Shown here piece by piece: positions 25,195-37,440 of a DNA stretch of 64,000 bases. Source of the stretch: Heterocephalus glaber (taxonomy: Eukaryota; Chordata; Mammalia; Rodentia; Bathyergidae); the NCBI RefSeq assembly GCF_000247695.1, contig NW_004624732.1, positions 40,179,301 through 40,243,300 on the forward strand, read 5' to 3'. The first letter of the stretch is position 1. Each line of letters starts with the position of its first letter. The notes under the pieces were generated by a model. That model searched no databases and had not been told where the DNA came from. It was given only the letters and a program-made list of their open reading frames with translations. Position numbers and translations under genes: made by a program.

Positions 25195-25965
25195 GAAACT
25201 ATAGTGTTCATTTCTCTCCCTTCTGTAAGCTATTGCCCCAATAAAACTTGGCAGAGCAAGGAGCAGAACAAGCAAGGATCCCCTCAACAATGGCTAAGTT
25301 ACAGTATAGAAATTTCTTCCAGATAGGTAGAAAAAAAATAGAAAGTCTACTTCCGGATCCTGAGAAATTGTCAGAAGAAAAAGAAAGGTAGGATCAGAGT
25401 TAGAAGTTAGGCCATATATGTCCTTGAGAGATCACAGCAGCGTCTATAGTGGTATATGATGAGCCAGGGACAATGGGAAGGTGGATGCCATGGTGACCCA
25501 TAGCTCTCTTGTGGAGAGACCATCTTCTAGGAAAAACAACTAGCATCAGGTGCATGCCACAGTCAATGAAATTTAGGACAGAGCTTGTGACTTTAGAAGT
25601 GAGTGGTAGTTAGATAAAAATGAAATAAGACTCCTGGCTCCTCCCGCCAAGAGCGGGGAGTTTTGCAGGATCGTGCTCCCGTGCGAATCTTGACCCAAGA
25701 AGATAGGCAGCAACTTAAGAACAGAGGGTAGCTCACCAGGAATGGAGACATGGAGTACACTGAAGCTTATGCTCAGACCCTGAGTGATGACGGCCTCCCT
25801 CCACACTCCACAGCCCAAGCTGCAGTGCAAATCCAGATGAAAGCAAACACTCCTAGAGACCAACAATGTTTCTTCCTCCTCCCTACTGCTCACACAAAGG
25901 TCTTTTCCCTCAATGACAGTCTCCCCTTTTCTCACCACACATGCTACCCTTAAACGTGATAGCCA
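25195..25965. other. GC- and CpG-richer patch with a 163-codon open frame, unidentified
   Basis: The surroundings are AT-rich, but 25640-25860 contains several CpGs. The minus-strand stretch 25573-26064 is open for 163 codons, the longest open frame in the window. I recognise no domain in it. On the plus strand a polyadenylation-like 'gccccaataaaactt' sits at about 25233, and a hairpin-forming ctcccgc/gcggggag pair sits at 25641-25660. These could be relics of an endogenous retrovirus or processed transcript. No protein call is justified. Confidence 0.35.
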
Positions 25966-26869
25966 CAGAGCAGGGTAGAGGCATTTGAGAAAGTTCTGAA
26001 GATTTGTTTGCTTGTCAAAATAGACATTTAAGTACTGTAACCTATATTTAAGTCCTGGAAACATGGATTAAAAGCACTAAACAGATGCCCTAACAAAATG
26101 CTGTAAGTGTGCACTGTTCTCCAAAATTTAGTACTCACAGAAAATTCGCCCCATAAATACTTTTATAATCACTGGCAATAAAACATGTCCATGGGGTGTT
26201 TTCCTAATACTATCTTCCATATAACTGTGTTGTTGGAATATGCAACCATTACAACTTGTTGCAGAATCAGAATACTATTTATCATGCTGTTGGATTAGTC
26301 TTCCCAATTAATTCACAAAGAAAAGCCTCAAACTATATTCATCACCAATTTATTTGTACCACAGACTATCCTTAAAGCATGTAGCTAACATTTGTTAAAA
26401 GCTATTCTAAATTTAACAAGACAGAATTTTTAAAAAATTACTAAATTCAAATATGAATTTTGTCACTACAGTTATAGTTACAATCAACAGCAGCAGAGGG
26501 TCATTATTTAGGCTCATTCCTGGCCCTTCATACCAAGTATTATTTATCCACTTGCTGACGTAACTAACGTTTAAGAGGGTCCTGCTTCTCCACGTTGTCA
26601 ATTTTGTTTTAAATGAGCTTTTGTACAAGGTGATAACTAGAGAATGTACATGGGGAACTGAGACTTCATGGTTGAAGGAAATGTGTGCTTAATTTGCTAA
26701 TAAATGCTTAATAATTGTAAAATGTGGAAATAACCTCTAGTAAGGAAATAGATTCATATATTATTTATCCTTATTAATATACTACATTATAATAAAAGAA
26801 ATATATCATTATATACTTTTTCAAAATCTCCTAAGCTTTTAGATGTATATTTTATTAGTATATGTTTGC

Positions 26870-27240
26870 AGAACAGAATGATTACATTTATTACAGGGAG
26901 TTTGCACATCTACATAACATATCTTAATTCTTTGTTGTTGTTGCCTTCACCTCCCTGTCTTCCCTTCTCCCAACTTTTCTTCTTTTCCTCATGTGCAAAA
27001 GCTCTATTTCCATTTTTTTCTTCAACATTTTAAAAATCTCTTTTCCATTCCTTCCCTTCCTGGCCCTCCATCTCTTGTTCCTTTTCCCATTTGAAAAAGA
27101 GCTCCCTACTTCCTAATATCTATCTTTTGCTTTTCTCCTTATTTATAGTTTGAGTTTCCCATATAAGAGAAATAAAGTAATATTTAAACTTGTATGTCTG
27201 ATTTATTTCACTTAACACTGTGGTCTCAAGACGTATATTT
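26870..27240 (-). repeat. L1 3' end, diverged
   Basis: 'catctacataacatatcttaattc', then a C/T-rich tract, then 'gtttgagtttcccatataagag' and 'tgtctgatttatttcacttaac' repeat the order seen in the L1 3' end at 36920-37230. Confidence 0.75.
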
Positions 27241-27879
27241 ATATAATAATATTTTTAAATACATATGAATGACTTCAGAACCTTCAGAGGAATAGAAGAG
27301 GAATTTCTGAAGTGTGACTGTATGGATATAAGTGTTTTACATGAGGTATTCATAGGTGAATTGGTAGATTACATAGTACTTAGTGTGTAAGTTTCTATAT
27401 ATATCTGAATGTTCGAAATACTTTATAAATTAATGTGTAATTATTTTAACTTTAAAAATATGTTACTTTCTTGAGCAGCCTTACTCAAAGTTTCCAGTCA
27501 CCTATTTCAAGTAAAATGAAAATACATCTTTGTCAGTTCTATCTTTCTGTTTGAATGTGTTCAACGTCATTTTGGAAAAACAAAAATTGTGGAAAGTATA
27601 ATGCTGTGCAGTAAGTTCAAATTCATCTCACAAACTTGATAGTGTGAATATAGCTAACACATTAATGAAAGATGACTAGCCAAGCAAGAGGTTACATATT
27701 TTTAAATTAATATAACCCACCATAATAGTTAAATTTTTCAAGTATGGAGGAAGATAAAATACAGAAATACAGAAACAACATTCCAGCCAAAAAAATTACT
27801 CAAAATTAAGCCATTATTTCACTTTTATTTAATAAACAAAAAATACAAGAGACAACTGAGCAAACTAGTTGGTAATATT

Positions 27880-27980
27880 TGATTTGATTTTTTGTTTGTT
27901 TGTTTGCTACCAGGGATTGAACTCCGGACCTTGCTCTTGGGAGGTAGGCGCTGGAACCACTGAGCTAAATCCCTGGCCCT
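27880..27980 (-). mobile_element. ID-like SINE with target-site duplication
   Basis: It reads gctaccagggattgaactcc at the start of the body and ctgagctaaatccctggccc at the end. It is flanked by a perfect 16-base duplication, actagttggtaatatt, at 27864-27879 and 27981-27996. Confidence 0.96.
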
Positions 27981-29070
27981 ACTAGTTGGTAATATTAATC
28001 AGTCTACTTTAGAATTGTTATGGGAAAACTGATGTTGAATATAGTTTGAGGCTTTATAAATCAATTGTGAAGAACAACCCGATAAAATGATAGTCGTTTT
28101 ACGATCCTGTGACAAGGTGTAATGGTTGTATGTTCCAAAGACACAGTTATGTGGAAGACAATATTCAGAAAACAAATTAAGTATGTTATTATTACCAGTG
28201 ATTATGTAGATTGTTTAATACAAATGGAATTTTAGAGAATGTAAGGATTATGTTAGTTTTGTTTCCCCCACAAAAATTAAGCCAGAGTAATGTAAAATCT
28301 AGCAAATTAATTTAAACAATTTTGACTATGAAGATTAGAAATCTTACGTTTACTTTGCACGAAGTTTGTCTTCTCTAATCAACTATTAAAATAATTGCTT
28401 TGTATCCTCTAAGAACACCAAGCTGGCACATTTCCCTACCAAGCAGGCTTAATTAATGTTTAGCAAACATTGATAGAAAGGAATTACACATAGGAGCTAC
28501 TCTTCATTTCCATCTGATTCTTAACATTTTCAAAATTCTGTAGAATGAAATGCATTAAACAAAATGAATATATTTCCCATATCTACAATGTTACTTAAGA
28601 ATCATTGTAAGTAAATAATTGAAGTGAAAATATTAATATTTCAGAACCAAATGCTAAGCTAAGTGATCACTATCACACTGTCATTTACTAAAACAAAATT
28701 TGTGCTTTACTCTTTTTTCCTTACTTTTCCCCACTATATTTAAAATGAAAGAAAAAGTTATTGAATCAAAGAAGAATCTCATAAATTTAAGCAAAAATTA
28801 TGAAGTCTATATGAAAATTGTTTACTAAACATTAAAGTTTCATATCATGTATACACATCAATATGATGGTATTGCCCTAATGTTTTTATTTGTCATTTAT
28901 AAATAGTCTTGGGTTATACTATGATATCCTTATTTTTTAAATTTTACTCCTCACAGCTTTCTCTAAAATAGATAAATTTTGTTGTAATTTGATGAACACA
29001 GAAACAAAACTTTCTCATTGAAGACTTTTGTTTCATCAGAATTGTGTTCAAATTTACTTCCCTGTGGCTA

Positions 29071-30902
<1,832 letters not shown>

Positions 30903-31019
30903 CACAGTTGAGCTCATCTGAATTGTCCCCACAATCATTTTCTCCATCACAGATGAATGCAGGCAAAGCACAGAGTCCAGTTCCACACTGAAATCGGCCT
31001 GGCTGACATTTAAACTCAG
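30903..31019 (-). CDS. LRP1B: LRP1B exon, LDL-receptor class A repeat
   Basis: This 117 bp exon encodes 38 full codons between two split codons (Pro and Asp). The repeat reads [16 protein letters not shown], then [20 protein letters not shown], then NC. It has six cysteines and an intact DGENDC...DNSDE calcium cage. The F-I pair seen in LDLa repeats is present as FQC and FIC. The acceptor is ttcttccccag and the donor is TGTG|GTAGGT. It lies only 112 bp from the next exon, whereas most introns here are kilobases long. Confidence 0.96.
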
Positions 31020-31675
31020 CTGGGGAAGAAGAAATGCATAGGCCTTACGTATGGAACAGCACTTGTACCTTATGACATCTTAAACAGAGCTTTTCCGACA
31101 TTCAATTATTTGTTATATTTTTATATTAAATATATCCCAGCGAACAATAGTAATGTCTCACATGTAGAAATCTTTTATATTCTGATATACAAGTAAGCTA
31201 TAAACAACTTAGATGAACCTCCAGATTAGATTTCATATGCTAAATGTTAAGAGGGCTGGGACTAAAAATATAAAAATATTTAAAACTTTATTATAAGAAG
31301 TATAGAAATGTGTCCTCATTTTATTGAAATGGAATTAAGATATTAAACTGCAGAATAAAATTTACTAGAATAAAAATTCTCATTCTGATATTTAAAAATA
31401 ATTTCTCCTTGACCATTTTGTTGCCTCTGATCTGTCTATGATGTATATATCACTCCTCAGTACAAATTCTCTAGTAATACTTGAAGCAGATGCTTCCAGT
31501 ATCTATCACATCTAAATGAGATTGATATTGATTTCTATAATACTCATATATAAGGACAATGATTCAAATATAATGCATATGTAAATACACATACAGGCTA
31601 TAATAAATAATTCACAAATGGTAATGTGTTTTCTTTTGCTACATTGTTTGATTTTATATGATTAATAATAAAGCA

Positions 31676-31900
31676 GAATACACTATGGATCTACTCTGTA
31701 CAAGGGACTGAGCTACATGCTATCACATTCAGTTTTTAAGTTAATTTCATAATCTTCTCCCTTTGGTATCACCATGACCATTTTATAAATGAGGAAATTC
31801 AGTTTCATGATTATTACTTATCCACCCCAGGATATAATACTTACAAGTACCAGACTTGGAATTCAGATCTAAATCTGATAATGAAGTCTCACAAATTCAG
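31676..31900 (-). repeat. Probable MIR
   Basis: 'ggatctactctgtacaaggg', 'gaccattttataaatgagg', 'aaattcag' and 'agacttggaattcagatct' follow the reverse complement of MIR. Confidence 0.6.
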
Positions 31901-32337
31901 TGTTTGTAATGGAATACTTATTTTTTGACTAATAATCCTACTGTACATTACTAATCACTGACTATGAGATTAATAACATGTTCTTCATTAGTTCAAATCA
32001 ATGAATCAAACATTAATAAATGACATTTCAAGCTTTCTTTGGCAAATAAACTATGCTTTTTTTACAATATTGACTAAACATATAAATATTCTTTTAAAAA
32101 TGAATCATATTATGTGCTTTAATTCCATAAAAATGAAAGAATTCTAAAATGGTGAGTTATTTACTTCTAACCTATAAAATTTGTTAATCAGTTTAAATGT
32201 TTAAACTGAGCATACTTTATTTTTAATCTACTAAATATATGCATTTTTTGTAATTCTCTTGCTTTATATATGATTTTCTTCAACATTCCTTTGCTAGATA
32301 AACAGCCTTGACATAAAAATGACTACATCTATCAAAA

Positions 32338-32428
32338 AAAATGCCAGATAGTAATCTTAGCCCTCTGGGAGTTTGAGCTAGGAGGACCACAAGTTCAAGC
32401 GTGGGACAACTTAGCAATATAAGTGTTT
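32338..32428 (+). repeat. Short 7SL-derived SINE remnant (B1-like)
   Basis: 'agtaatcttagccctctgggag', 'gaggaccacaagttcaagcg' and 'gacaacttagcaatat' resemble a degraded B1/proto-B1 unit. Confidence 0.55.
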
Positions 32429-33177
32429 GTTAAAATGGTTATTTTACTATTAAAGAATGAAAATGAAAGGTACAGTTTTGTCAGTATGAATCAGCATGTT
32501 GCTGCCAGGCATTTCTTACCTACAGGCAAAGAAAATGATAGTAATAATTACAGTAGTTGTACTGTATTTTTGCATGAGTCCTAAGCAGATGCTTGAAGCC
32601 ATGAGTAGTCAGGTGAATGTACTTCCTTGATTTGGTGACAATAATCTTTCTATAGGTTTGTTATCCTTGTCTATTTCCATATTCTTTCAGTGATGATCTA
32701 TAATTACATATCATTTTACTCATGGGGAATTAAAATGTAATGTTTTTTCACCTGTACGTTTTGCTAATTGAATAATATTTCTATTATTATGCTAAAAAAG
32801 GAACTGTATGAAATAGTTGAAATACAATAGATATGTCTCTATAATGATCCTTCCTGTTCTAGGATATCATAGGAAATTTAAGTGCAAATTATAATGGTAT
32901 GTAATTCTTTATGCATCCCTTTTAACTACATTTATATAAATAGCATTATGTAATTTTATCAGTATGTAACTTTAGAAACAGGATTTCCTGCCTTCTTTAG
33001 TAATAGAAATTGTCAGTGGCTCTTAATATCTACAAATGTAGATACTGATGATGCAGCAATTCCAAAATGATACTTAAACACTCCACAGACTCGGGTATGT
33101 TATTTTTCATCTCCTCATGACTCTCAAAGTAGTGTCATGCCAACAGATAATCATCCATCAAGTGCATGTAAAAGGGG

Positions 33178-33179
<2 letters not shown>

Positions 33180-33211
<32 letters not shown>
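33180..33211. repeat. Microsatellite (TG)n
   Basis: About 16 uninterrupted TG units. Confidence 0.97.
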
Positions 33212-33212
<1 letters not shown>

Positions 33213-33246
33213 GCTAAAGACCACAGAGATTATGTCACCAATACAA

Positions 33247-33335
33247 GTATATATTTTTTTAATACCAAGGATCAAACTCACAACCTTGCCCTTGCGAGGC
33301 AGGCGTGGCACAACTGAACTAAATCCCCAGCCCTA
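33247..33335 (-). mobile_element. ID-like SINE with target-site duplication
   Basis: The body runs from taataccaaggatcaaactc to actaaatccccagccct. It is flanked by accaatacaa at 33237-33246 and 33336-33345. Confidence 0.93.
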
Positions 33336-33750
33336 ACCAATACAATTAAAATTTTATTTGCTAAAGGCCACAGAGACAATGCCATTAATAAAATAATGAA
33401 GAACTACCAGAAGAAAGGATAAGGAAACATCACCATGATATTGGGCTGAGCGGAAATTTGTTGGATATGCCACCAAAAACATAGGTTAAAATAGATTAAA
33501 GGGGTTATATCAAATTAAAATGGTTCTGCATAGCAAAGGAAGCAATCAAGAGTGAAGAGACAAGCTATGAATTAGGAAATCATATTTAAAACCCTTCCTG
33601 ATAGGCTAATACTACAAATACATGAAAAACTGCACTGAAGAGTAAGAAAACAAATTTTAAAATTTGCTAAGAACTTATATGGAAATTTCTAAAACTAAAA
33701 TATAGAAATAGCCAAAATATATATGAAGAAATGCTCAACATCGCTAATCA

Positions 33751-33798
33751 TATATCTATCTGTCTATCTGTCTATCTATCTATCTATCTATCTATCTA
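33751..33798. repeat. Microsatellite (TATC)n
   Basis: TATC/TGTC tetranucleotide run inside an L1 fragment. Confidence 0.95.
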
Positions 33799-34010
33799 GG
33801 TATAGGTATAAAGCTATATAGATATAGATACATATTTATTACTGGATATATTCAGTAGTAAAATTATTGAATCATGAAATGAAAAATAAAATCAATATAT
33901 TGAAAAGATATGTGCACTCTGTTAATTTCTACAACATTATTTATATAATTCTAGATAAAGAATCACCCTGTGCCCATCAATAGGTGAATGGTTGGGCGAA
34001 AGGGTGGTCA

Positions 34011-34062
34011 ATCTATCTATTTATCTATCTATCCACTGATATATCCATCTATATAGATAGAG
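34011..34062. repeat. Microsatellite (ATCT)n, imperfect
   Basis: ATCT units decaying into ATATCC and ATAGATAG. Confidence 0.85.
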
Positions 34063-34476
34063 ATACATACATGTCTATATAATGAAATGTTATTAAGCTT
34101 TAATAAAATGAGATTTTCTTCATTTGTCACAATTTGCAAGAAACTATAGGGCATTATGTTAAATGAAAAACAAATCAGGCATAGAGAGATATTATATTAT
34201 CTCTTTTACAAGTGGAATTTGAAAAAGTTGAACTCATAGTAATAGAGTAACATGGTAGTTATCAGACGCAGGGGATTGAGGAGATATTAGACAGAAGAAA
34301 CAAAATATCAGTTAGACAGTCAGAGTAAATTCAAGAGTTCTATTGTACATCTTCACGACTATACCTAGTAGTAATTATTTATATTTGAAAGTTGCTAGCA
34401 AAGTAGGTTTCTGGTGTTGTCACAACCAAAAAATGAAAAATATGTGAGGTAATCCATATGTTAAATGCAGTAAAAA

Positions 34477-34477
<1 letters not shown>

Positions 34478-34507
<30 letters not shown>
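34478..34507. repeat. Microsatellite (TG)n(TA)n
   Basis: A short TG run leads into 11-12 TA units. Confidence 0.93.
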
Positions 34508-34509
<2 letters not shown>

Positions 34510-34689
34510 GCTGTATACCATAAATATATATAATTATTATTCATAAATTAAGAAATGAAATATGTGGAATCAGTATATATATCTCAAAGACACAACATTA
34601 GCATTTTGTCATTATGTTTCCTGAAATTGGGTGGATGCAAAAAAATGCATTACATTAAATCTGTCAATTTTCATGGCAATATGAATCCA

Positions 34690-34862
34690 GTCTGAAGTTT
34701 TGGGGGGAGCGCAGTGGGGAGGATCCTGCTAGGGAGTCTATGTTGACCTTTAACTACAGTGTCCTATGAGGGCCTCAAATTCACTGTGATCTTCCTGTTT
34801 CAGTTTCCATAAGGCTAGGATTACAGGCATGTGCTACCATGCCTGGGAACACAATATTTTTT
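34690..34862 (-). repeat. B1-like SINE
   Basis: The plus strand reads cctcaaattcactgtgatcttc, ttccataaggctaggattac and acaggcatgtgctaccatgcc, the reverse complement of the 7SL-derived B1 left region. Confidence 0.85.
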
Positions 34863-35950
34863 ATAAGTTATCTATCATAATAACAGCAAAAAATTTTTAA
34901 TTAAAGAACAAGGATCTTTTAATATATATTATAAATATTTAAATATAATATATAAAATAATAGAAAAAAATGACTTTTATAACTTTTTTCCTTCCCACTG
35001 ATTACTTGCTAATTCCAAACTTATAAACTATATGAAACAACTTTTATTGTACGATAGACTTAGTCAAGACCAGAGAGATGGAACACAGCTCATTTAAGAA
35101 AATTTCTAAAGTCTCTAAATTTGAAACAGTTTTATAATTAGGAGGTATGGAGTTTTAGCACAGAAAGTAACTAGCTTTCAGTGCAAACCTAAGGATGTTG
35201 AACTCAATTTTCAAGGCCAAATCATGGCAAACATCCACTGAGATGTTGAGGGAATTATCAAGATTGACTAAAAGTGTCTTCAACTTGACAGGACAGTGTA
35301 AGAGAGACCCGCGGAGTGAACTATCATTGAAAAGTCTGTTGGCTGTCAATTACCACCCTAGGTACCATGGACTGTTAAAACAGTAGCATCTAAAATGCCA
35401 ATCACAGTAAGAAGGCATAATTGGTAGTCAATTGACTATAATTAATGAGACTATATTAAATTATCTAAAAGCAAACTAATGATTATTATTGAAAAAAATC
35501 TGACTTTTAAAGTTTTTTTTGCAATTTTAATACTGCCAGAAAAGTTGAAAGTTTATATTCACTAAAGATAAGATTTTAGTCATTATGAGGCATTGTAAAA
35601 ACCTGATTATTTTTCTTTCAATTTAGCAATATTTTGGGCCAAAAACATGCCACTTATTACATTACTGAACACTACAGGAAACAGTGTAACTATTCTACCT
35701 GTAATCAAAATTGACAAAGAAAAAGAAACACAAATTCCGGATGGAGTCATTCCAACATTTTAAAAGTGAGACATCATCAAGACATTCCAATAATTTTTGC
35801 TGTATTTTCAAGGATCGTCACATGAATGCTTGGCGTTTCAATTTGGACAAGTACTGTATCAGCAAATACTTTAAGTAGTGTTTCAATGATCTAGGTCTGA
35901 AATGTAAGGAACTTTAAACCCTAAATTGCAACATTTGCCCAAGTACTTAC

Positions 35951-36044
35951 GACAGTCATCGGGTTCATCAGATCCGTCACCACAGTCATCCACGGTGTCA
36001 CATTTCCACCAGAATGGAATGCATTTGTCAGTTTTGCAACGAAA
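35951..36044 (-). CDS. LRP1B: LRP1B exon, LDL-receptor class A repeat
   Basis: This 94 bp exon encodes 31 codons plus one base. It contains [19 protein letters not shown] and [11 protein letters not shown]. With the cysteine contributed by the previous exon this gives the six cysteines of an LDLa repeat. The calcium-cage acidic residues (D after CysIV, D before CysV, then DGSDE) are all present, so this repeat should fold and bind calcium as in other LDLR-family ligand-binding repeats. The acceptor is a C/T tract ending tttgaaag, and the donor is TGTC|GTAAGT. The terminal C joins CT of the next exon to encode Pro. Confidence 0.95.
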
Positions 36045-36437
36045 CTTTCAAAAAAGGGGGAAAACATAAGGTGCATTTAAAAATCCACTGGAGCATCAAA
36101 GCTATCCTACTCTCTTGTTGTAAATATGAATGATACTGGATTTAAAGCCTTCTACAATAGAAAATAAATGTATAAAAGGTATCAACGTGATCTGCCAGGA
36201 AAGTAGATTATTTAGGAAAAGCTCCAGAGAGTTCCTGTGCACACAGACATACTCAATGACATACTGACTCAGGGCGGCTTGTGTTCCAAGAGCCAAGTTG
36301 AGTAGTTGCTATGGAAACATGATGATCCAAAGAAACCTAAACTATTTACTCTCTAGGCTATTACATAAAACAGGTTTGCTAAATACAAAATGGGGCTCAA
36401 AATTATCAAGACTATCAGGAAGATATATCAAGTGGTA

Positions 36438-36525
36438 CTTTTTTTTTTTTTGGTACCGGGGATCGAACTTGGGACCTTGTGCTTGTGAGGCAGGCGGTGG
36501 AACCACTGAGCTAAATCCCCGGCCC
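36438..36525 (-). mobile_element. ID-like SINE with target-site duplication
   Basis: A T run is followed by ggtaccggggatcgaacttg, and the body ends gctaaatccccggccc. It is flanked by tcaagtggta at 36428-36437 and 36526-36535. It is one of the least diverged copies here. It sits 390 bp into the intron 5' of the exon at 35951-36044. Confidence 0.96.
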
Positions 36526-36859
36526 TCAAGTGGTATTAATCAAGTTAATTTGAGTAAATTTATTGAATTGCATTGCTTTCAGAGTCTTTGGTGAATGAGT
36601 ATCTCTCAGCCTGTGTTCTTTACCCACCAGATGAGGAGCTGCAGATCACTGCAGTCAGAAGGCTGGTCCAGTTCTAAAATGCTGTGATTACATGAAAATT
36701 CCTTCACATTAAAAATATCACCTTTACCCATAATGAATATCTGACCATATGAACTTTAGGAGTATTTCTTTGAAACAATGGAGGTCAATATGTTCTTTTC
36801 AGCTTTTAGAATGACTAATAAATGCATAATACTTGTCAGAATAATAAACAGAAGTGTTA

Positions 36860-37440
36860 TAGGTTTTTTATTCATTAAGTTTATTGGTACATTTTAGGTA
36901 TACAATATGATGACATTCATCATTGGAAATTTGTACCTTTACATAATATATCTTGGTTCTTATTTTTTCCCCATTCCCTGCCCTCCCTTCAACCCTTCCA
37001 TCCCTCCCTATTTACAAAGACTTTGTTTCTGTTTTTTACTTTTTCTCATATTAATTCCATTCCCTTCTTTCCTTTCCCCTACCCCTCCCACTTCTCCTTC
37101 CTCTTTGCCCTTTTTCTTCCTATTTCACATTATCATAATATATTTTGATCCTTATTTCCACTTTCAGTTTCTCACACCAGAGAAACTATCTAGTATTTAC
37201 ACATGTGTGTCCTATTTATTTCACTTAAGAGTATGGCCTCAATGTGCATTCATTTGGCTATAAATGTCTCCTTTCTCATTCTTTATGTCTGAGTAGTACT
37301 CCATTTTGTTAACAAAATAAAACAAAACAAAAAAACATATCTTTATCCAGTCACCAGTTGATGGGCAGTTGGGGTTTTTCCAAGTTTTAGCCATTACAAA
37401 GTGTGCCACTATGAACACGGGTGCACATGATATTTATTTT
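36860..37440 (-). repeat. L1 3' end, 5'-truncated
   Basis: The segments 'attaagtttattggtacattt', 'acataatatatcttggttctt', a long C/T tract, 'gtactccattttgttaac', 'tatccagtcaccagttgatggg' and 'actatgaacacgggtgcac' are the reverse of the L1 at 50200-50790. The 118-codon plus-strand open frame is an antisense artefact. Confidence 0.92.

Larger units (their letters stand above)
33420..34480 (+). repeat. L1 fragment (ORF2 end and 3' UTR) expanded by microsatellites
   Basis: 'aaaatggttctgcatagcaaagg', 'gaagaaatgctcaacatcgctaatca', 'ctgtgcccatcaataggtgaatgg', 'atagggcattatgttaaatg' and 'caaatcaggcatagagagat' are in L1 order. TATC runs at 33751-33798 and 34011-34062 interrupt it. No frame survives. 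Confidence 0.85.
31020..35950 (-). other. LRP1B: LRP1B intron, 4.9 kb
   Basis: The donor is GTAAGT and the acceptor is ttcttccccag. It contains a MIR-like remnant, a B1-like SINE at each end of an L1 fragment with microsatellites, and a unique-looking patch at 35.1-35.4 kb. Confidence 0.92.

Noticed and set aside
25573..26064. 163-codon minus-strand open frame as a protein-coding gene
   Set aside because: No recognisable domain, no splice or promoter context, and it lies in an intron on the same strand as LRP1B. Kept only as an unexplained patch.
33751..34062. Repeats with regular spacing that could suggest a CRISPR-like array
   Set aside because: These are tetranucleotide microsatellites in a mammalian intron. 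There is no repeat-spacer structure.
36907..37263. 118-codon plus-strand open frame, similar to minus-strand frames at 50416-50735 and plus-strand frames at 6294-6615
   Set aside because: All are antisense readings of the same L1 3' UTR polypurine tract. The similarity reflects shared repeat origin, not a gene.
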